From Caldithrix sp. RBG_13_44_9 (lineage in GTDB: Bacteria; Calditrichota; Calditrichia; RBG-13-44-9): DNA of 9,839 nt. Both the position numbers and the translations under genes were made by a program. Shown here piece after piece: positions 5,644 to 9,839 of the stretch. Location: contig MESS01000022.1 of assembly GCA_001771055.1 (NCBI GenBank), forward strand, positions 71,076-80,914, given 5' to 3'. Numbering within the stretch: the first letter of the stretch is position 1; each line of letters opens with the position of its first letter. The notes beneath the pieces were generated by a model. The model was not told the DNA's origin, did no database searches, and saw nothing but the letters and a program-made list of their open reading frames with translations.

Positions 5644-7359
5644 TTATTCAGCAGAAGCGATATTTGTGGATAGCTTCTGATTCCGGAAAAAATATCGGAG
5701 AATGAAGGAAAAAATAATCACACCCAGACAGCCGATCACATTATACCACAGGAAAGTGATTTCAGTGAAGTAGAAACAGTAGAGCACCAGCAGCTCAGCC
5801 AGAATAGCGGCGTAAAAGGTTGATGACCCCTTGATGGATTTGAAATAGAAACCCACCAGGAAAATTCCCAGAATGGTTCCGTAAAAAACAGAACCTACAA
5901 TGTTCACAGCTTCGATCAGTGAACCCAGACGGCTGGCCACCTCAGCCATAAGAATGGCGTATAAGCCCCATCCCAAAGTGGCCATTTTCGAGACCAGCAG
6001 GTAATGCCGGTCGCTGGATTTTTGTCGCAACAATCGTTTATAAATATCCACTACCGTGGTAGAAGCCAGGGCATTCAGCTCAGAGGCGGTGGAGGACATG
6101 GAAGCGGCAAAGATTACCGCCAGGATCAGACCCACTATTCCAGCCGGAAGGTAGTGGATGACATAAGAAAGAAAAATATAATTGGTATCACTTGGATCTA
6201 CATCGGGATCATTCCTTCGAATCAACTCAATGGCATTTCGTCTCACTTCCTGGGCTTGATCCTGCAGCGCCTGCACCTGTTGTTTCTTTTCGCTTTCCTG
6301 TTCATTATTCCTGCTGTTAAATGATTCTGCCAGTTCCCGGACTGCCTCAGCTTTTTTTTCCGAGATCAGCCGGTATTGATCTTCCAGCTGGCTGAATTGA
6401 GCAGAATAATTACTTTTTTTTACCTGGCTGGTGGCCACTGAATTAAAAAAAATGGGTGGAGTATTGAACTGATAAAAAATAAAAAGAATAGCTCCCAGGA
6501 AAAGGATAGAAAATTGCATGGGGACTTTGACAATTCCGTTGAACAGCAGAGCCATCCGGCTGTGAGCTACCGACTTTCCGGTGAGATACCGCTGCACCTG
6601 GGACTGGTCAGTGCCAAAGTAGGACAGCTGTAGAAATAGTCCGCCAATGATCCCGGACCAGAAAGTATAACGATTAGTCAGATCAAATGAAAAATCGATA
6701 GCATTCAATTTTCCTAATTTTCCGGACAACTGCACGGCCTGCAGAAAAGAGATATCGGCTGGCAGCAGTTTAATAATCAGAAAAAAGGCGGTAAACATTC
6801 CAATGGTGATGATCAACATCTGCTGAAAATGGGTCCAGTTGACCGCCTTGGTTCCTCCGGCAGTCGTATAAATGATCACCAGGGAACCGATAAAAAAGTT
6901 AGTCCAATGAAGATTCCAATCCAACAGGATGGAGAGTATCAGCGATGGTGCATAGATGGTTAAACCGGCAGCCAATCCCCGCTGGGTCATGAACAGCATG
7001 GCTCCCAGGGTCCGGGTTTTTACATCAAAACGATTCTCCAGAAATTCATAAGCGGTATAAATTTTCAAGCGGTGAAAAATGGGTACAACAGTGATTGACA
7101 GGATGATCATGGCCAGAGGGAGGCCCAGGTAGAACTGTACAAACCGGATCCCATCCACATAGGCCTGACCGGGTACAGAAAGGAAGGTGATGGCGCTGGC
7201 CTGAGTAGCCATTATGGATAACAGGATCGGGAACCAGCGCATGTTCCGGTCAGCCAGCAGGTAACCCTGGATATCTTTATTGCCCCGGCCTTTCCACAAT
7301 CCGTAGAGAACGATGAAAATCAGCGAGCTGATCAGGATAAACCAGTCGATTGTTCTCAT
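5644..7359 (-). CDS. Sodium:solute symporter (SSS/SSF family) with long coiled-coil loop
   Basis: This is a 571-residue inner-membrane sodium-coupled transporter with roughly 13 hydrophobic segments. Numbering from ATG 7359 (MRTIDWF), family hallmarks include TAYEFLENRF (102-111), AGGTKAVNWTHFQQ (167-180) and GTDQSQVQRYLTGKS (249-263). The segment FAASMSSTASELNAL (417-431) corresponds to the transmembrane helix that contributes Ser/Thr ligands to the Na2 site. Residues about 309-393 are a hydrophilic, Glu/Gln/Lys-rich insertion with coiled-coil character (FSQLEDQYRLISEKK onward) between two membrane segments. An in-frame GTG at 7380 would add seven residues; neither start has a good ribosome site, and the ATG fits the usual short N-terminus better. 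It is the last gene of the minus-strand operon, 71 bases after the small membrane protein. The substrate is unknown; the PIG-L neighbour hints at an amino sugar or related amide, which is inference. Confidence 0.9.
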   Translation of the reverse strand: MRTIDWFILISSLIFIVLYGLWKGRGNKDIQGYLLADRNMRWFPILLSIMATQASAITFLSVPGQAYVDGIRFVQFYLGLPLAMIILSITVVPIFHRLKIYTAYEFLENRFDVKTRTLGAMLFMTQRGLAAGLTIYAPSLILSILLDWNLHWTNFFIGSLVIIYTTAGGTKAVNWTHFQQMLIITIGMFTAFFLIIKLLPADISFLQAVQLSGKLGKLNAIDFSFDLTNRYTFWSGIIGGLFLQLSYFGTDQSQVQRYLTGKSVAHSRMALLFNGIVKVPMQFSILFLGAILFIFYQFNTPPIFFNSVATSQVKKSNYSAQFSQLEDQYRLISEKKAEAVRELAESFNSRNNEQESEKKQQVQALQDQAQEVRRNAIELIRRNDPDVDPSDTNYIFLSYVIHYLPAGIVGLILAVIFAASMSSTASELNALASTTVVDIYKRLLRQKSSDRHYLLVSKMATLGWGLYAILMAEVASRLGSLIEAVNIVGSVFYGTILGIFLVGFYFKSIKGSSTFYAAILAELLVLYCFYFTEITFLWYNVIGCLGVIIFSFILRYFFRNQKLSTNIASAE

Positions 7360-7430
7360 GGCCGATTCACTCTTGTTCACTCATCATTTTTTCCGATGTT
7401 GGAATCGCACTTAACACGAAAAGGAAAAAA

Positions 7431-7577
7431 TCAATTGAAAATTTTGCTTAGCAGGTAAAAAAACAAAATGAGAACTGTCAAATTAACCAGAACAATCAGG
7501 TACCACCAGTTCCAGCTTTTAAACAGCGGTGGTTTTTCACGGCTGGATAAATTTTTCAGGTCGATATTATTTTCCAT
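7431..7577 (-). CDS. Small single-span membrane protein between deacetylase and symporter
   Basis: The protein has 48 residues starting MENNIDLKNLSSREKPPLF. A short polar N-terminus is followed by FKSWNWWYLIVLVN and a hydrophobic helix (about residues 21-43) ending LLSKIFN. The ATG at 7577 overlaps the 3' end of the PIG-L gene by 11 bases, with GGAAAG just before it, indicating translational coupling. Earlier in-frame ATGs at 7586 and 7592 are possible starts, and a longer open frame to 7688 is antisense-free but buried in the PIG-L gene and unlikely to be used. No named family is recognised. Its position, between the deacetylase and the transporter in the same operon, suggests an accessory subunit or a membrane-localising partner of one of them. 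Confidence 0.7.
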   Translation of the reverse strand: MENNIDLKNLSSREKPPLFKSWNWWYLIVLVNLTVLILFFYLLSKIFN

Positions 7578-9839
7578 TCTTTCCATCCGCATAAAGCAGG
7601 TTAATGAATAATTTGAGAGCACCAGGTACCCCGGGAGGTAATTGCCGGAAAAACGCAAAACCGGTGTAGATATATACTCCCCGGCCATAGGTTGTGTAAA
7701 GCAGACCGCCTTTCTTCAAATCCTCTCCCGGATCATTGCAACCCAGCGGGGTTTGATAAGCCGTCGAATCCCAGTTTCCGGCAAAATACAATCCCCGTTC
7801 CTGGATCCACCCCTCAAAATCGGTCTGGGTAATTTTGAATGGCCGGTTGAGTAGTTGATGATCGGGCTGCAGAAATTGCATCGGGGCCTCTTCCACTGAA
7901 ACCCGGTCGCGGGAAATCTGAAAAGGATATGGTCCGATAGAATCCACTACCATCTCCCGGCTCACGTTATATTGAGTTATCAGGATTCCGCCTTTATTTA
8001 CATATTCTAATAGCCTCTTATGGCCGGTCTTTAACCACCCGTTGGTGTTATAAGCCCGTACCCCGGTAATGATCACATCAAAAGTGGATAGATCGGAATT
8101 CTCAATCTCAAAACTGTTCAGCTGGGTCACCCGGAATCCACTCTGATTCAACACCTGCGGAATTTCATCTCCTGAACCCATGATATAACCAATTTCCTTT
8201 TGGGAGGGCGAAAAATTCAGCCTGACAAATCGGGTTTCAGTTTCCGCAAATACTGTCTGTATGGGTATATGCTTGTAATCGATGGTTTTAAGCTGATAGC
8301 AGTGAATTGCTTCGCCGTTCCCTGATAACAGCTGCACTGTCAAAGCAGTTTCTTCCCGGGGAGGCCGGACGATAAAGCGATAATTTTGTTCTTCGTTCAA
8401 CCTGGTAAAACGATAAGAATGCTGGTCCGGGGATGAACTCCAGCCCGGCGGCAAATGTAAACGGATTGAACCGTTACAATCTTTTTTCAAACTCCTTACC
8501 ACTACTTCGACCTCCCGGTTGTCGTTATTGGGAAAGACATAAATTTTTTCCCGGAAGGCAGCAGTAATTGCCGGAGTGATCAGCACCTGCCGCATTTTTT
8601 CACCGTCCACATCATCGGTCCATTTGTAGATAACCGGGATCTGATAAGATAATTCTTCCGCATCAGCCTGGAGAGTAACGGTAAACCATAATGGAGGAGG
8701 AGCCTCAGCTGTTCCGGTTAATAAGGGATCGTCCAAATTAAAATTTCCTTTTCCGTGTCGGTATTTTAACCAGAAAGGCCGGGAAACTTCAGCCTGGGGT
8801 GGAATCACAATCTGGAATTTCAATTCCAGCGGGATATTATTTTGCAGGGATTTCTGGATTACGGTATCAACCGAGGAAAAAGAAGATTTGACATTTTTAA
8901 AGATCAGGGGAAATTCTAAGCGATTGATGGTGTTGAGGGAAATGCGCAGACTATCTCCCGCAGCCACATAATATTTATCAGCACTGGCTTCCAGCCATAA
9001 TCCCAGACAGGAACGGATGATCTGCATTATTTCCTGCTGTTTTAGTTCCCTCCAGTACTTATCGGTAATCTCATTTATTTTTCCTGAAACCTCTAATAGT
9101 ATTGGGACAATCTGAGACGGCTGTTCCGGATTGAATTGTTGGATGGCCAGCTGGATGAGAGAGTCTATAACTGTTCCAGTGGGTATCTTTTTCCAGCTCA
9201 GATCGATACCCGCAAAAATGTCAGGTCGAAGACTGTCCCCATCCAGCAGCTGAAAATATTCAAGGTAAGTACCCCGCCGGGGAGCAGCTCCGAAACCCTG
9301 GCTTTTATGATTGCTGCGGCTGATGGCCGAAATTTCTCCATACGATTTTCCCAACAGACGGTTATAGGTCCCGATATCTTCAACTGACAGCTCATTCACA
9401 TCCAGTTTTTGCTGTTCGATGGCCGACCTCCAGGTATTCCAGAAAATTTTTCTGGGTCGCCAGGTTTCCAGTGAAGTCAATTGTTCTGGAAAACGATTCG
9501 CATCCCCGGCGGCTTTGAAAGCTTCCAATGCCAAGATCGCTGAAGCCCGGTGATGACCATGCCCGCCCTGCTCTGCAGTAAAGCGGCTGATAATGATATC
9601 CGGGCGGAATTGCCGGATGATCCAAACAATATCTCCTAAAATTTTTTCCTGCTCCCAGATCTGCAGGGTTTCTTCCGGATTTTTGGAGTAGCCAAAATCA
9701 ATCGCCCGGCTGAAGAATTGTTCGGCACCATCAATCCGGCGGGCTGCTAAAAGCTCCTGGGTCCGCAAGACTCCCAGCAATTCATCCGTTTCAGTCCCGA
9801 TCAGATTCTGTCCGCCATCGCCGCGGGTTAAGGAAAGAT
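7567..9839 (-). CDS. Large PIG-L (LmbE-like) family deacetylase with C-terminal glutaminase-like domain (5' end outside window)
   Basis: The frame is open to the right edge, leaving 756 residues; the N-terminus, including the first zinc motif (usually HPDDE), is missing. The visible N-terminal part is typical of PIG-L enzymes: TRGDGGQN at 9828-9805, then RTQELLAARRIDGAEQFF, the DFGYSK segment, RPDIIISRF and the zinc-binding GHGHHRAS (first five residues at 9564-9550). These zinc-dependent enzymes remove N-acetyl groups from GlcNAc-type conjugates. The region encoded at about 8525-8310 (REVEVVVRSLKKD, then LPPGWSSSP) resembles an NEW3-like beta-sandwich. The last 210 residues, from GYIMGSGDEIP through FDVIITGVRAYN and LLEYVNKGGILITQY, resemble a class I glutaminase-like fold that appears non-catalytic. 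The many charged beta segments suggest an exported protein, but the signal peptide cannot be seen. It leads an operon with the small membrane protein and the symporter. Confidence 0.88.
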   Translation of the reverse strand, partial: LSLTRGDGGQNLIGTETDELLGVLRTQELLAARRIDGAEQFFSRAIDFGYSKNPEETLQIWEQEKILGDIVWIIRQFRPDIIISRFTAEQGGHGHHRASAILALEAFKAAGDANRFPEQLTSLETWRPRKIFWNTWRSAIEQQKLDVNELSVEDIGTYNRLLGKSYGEISAISRSNHKSQGFGAAPRRGTYLEYFQLLDGDSLRPDIFAGIDLSWKKIPTGTVIDSLIQLAIQQFNPEQPSQIVPILLEVSGKINEITDKYWRELKQQEIMQIIRSCLGLWLEASADKYYVAAGDSLRISLNTINRLEFPLIFKNVKSSFSSVDTVIQKSLQNNIPLELKFQIVIPPQAEVSRPFWLKYRHGKGNFNLDDPLLTGTAEAPPPLWFTVTLQADAEELSYQIPVIYKWTDDVDGEKMRQVLITPAITAAFREKIYVFPNNDNREVEVVVRSLKKDCNGSIRLHLPPGWSSSPDQHSYRFTRLNEEQNYRFIVRPPREETALTVQLLSGNGEAIHCYQLKTIDYKHIPIQTVFAETETRFVRLNFSPSQKEIGYIMGSGDEIPQVLNQSGFRVTQLNSFEIENSDLSTFDVIITGVRAYNTNGWLKTGHKRLLEYVNKGGILITQYNVSREMVVDSIGPYPFQISRDRVSVEEAPMQFLQPDHQLLNRPFKITQTDFEGWIQERGLYFAGNWDSTAYQTPLGCNDPGEDLKKGGLLYTTYGRGVYIYTGFAFFRQLPPGVPGALKLFINLLYADGKNGK

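Noticed and set aside
7360..7395. Short leader peptide (ATG ATG AGT GAA CAA GAG TGA) before the symporter.
   Set aside because: It is only a few codons, has no nearby attenuator hairpin or codon run, and is most simply explained by chance in the 71-base gap.

Overview
The window looks like chromosomal DNA from a bacterium of moderate GC content, probably in the wider Fibrobacteres-Chlorobi-Bacteroidetes sphere (for example Calditrichota, KSB1, Marinimicrobia or Ignavibacteria-like lineages). This is inferred from gene content: a DUF2911 exported protein, a very large PIG-L deacetylase with a glutaminase-like tail, and an SSS transporter with a long coiled-coil loop. Two genes have strong Shine-Dalgarno sites (GGAGGAG and TAAGGAG), which argues against a classical Bacteroidia genome. 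No rRNA, tRNA, CRISPR array or transposase gene was seen.

Layout. Positions 1-2500 (plus strand) hold the tail of an unidentified gene, a membrane-anchored alpha/beta hydrolase, a secreted DUF2911 protein with a helical C-terminal region, a strong intrinsic terminator, and a 59-residue zinc-ribbon-like protein with one expected cysteine missing. Positions 2596-5034 encode an 812-residue HerA/FtsK-class P-loop ATPase with a coiled-coil and glycine-rich tail. Positions 5644-9839 (minus strand) form an operon in the order PIG-L deacetylase (5' end outside the window), 48-residue single-span membrane protein (11-base overlap), and sodium:solute symporter. The working inference is that the deacetylase processes an N-acetylated conjugate and the symporter imports the substrate or a product.

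The most unusual part is the gene-free stretch 5035-5643 between the convergent ATPase and symporter genes. It is bounded by two 109-bp direct repeats, 480 bp apart, that differ at only two positions. Each has ACTAAGTAC at its left end and an inverted counterpart at its right end. Between them lies a 144-bp imperfect palindrome, predicted to fold into one long hairpin, carrying two copies of a CCTC-TAC-GAGG palindrome in inverted orientation. A third copy sits just outside it, and another hairpin of the same geometry just before it. The arrangement resembles a REP/BIME- or MITE-type non-autonomous element, with GTAG/CTAC tetranucleotides near its ends, nested between a second kind of short repeat. 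No mobilising enzyme is encoded in the window.
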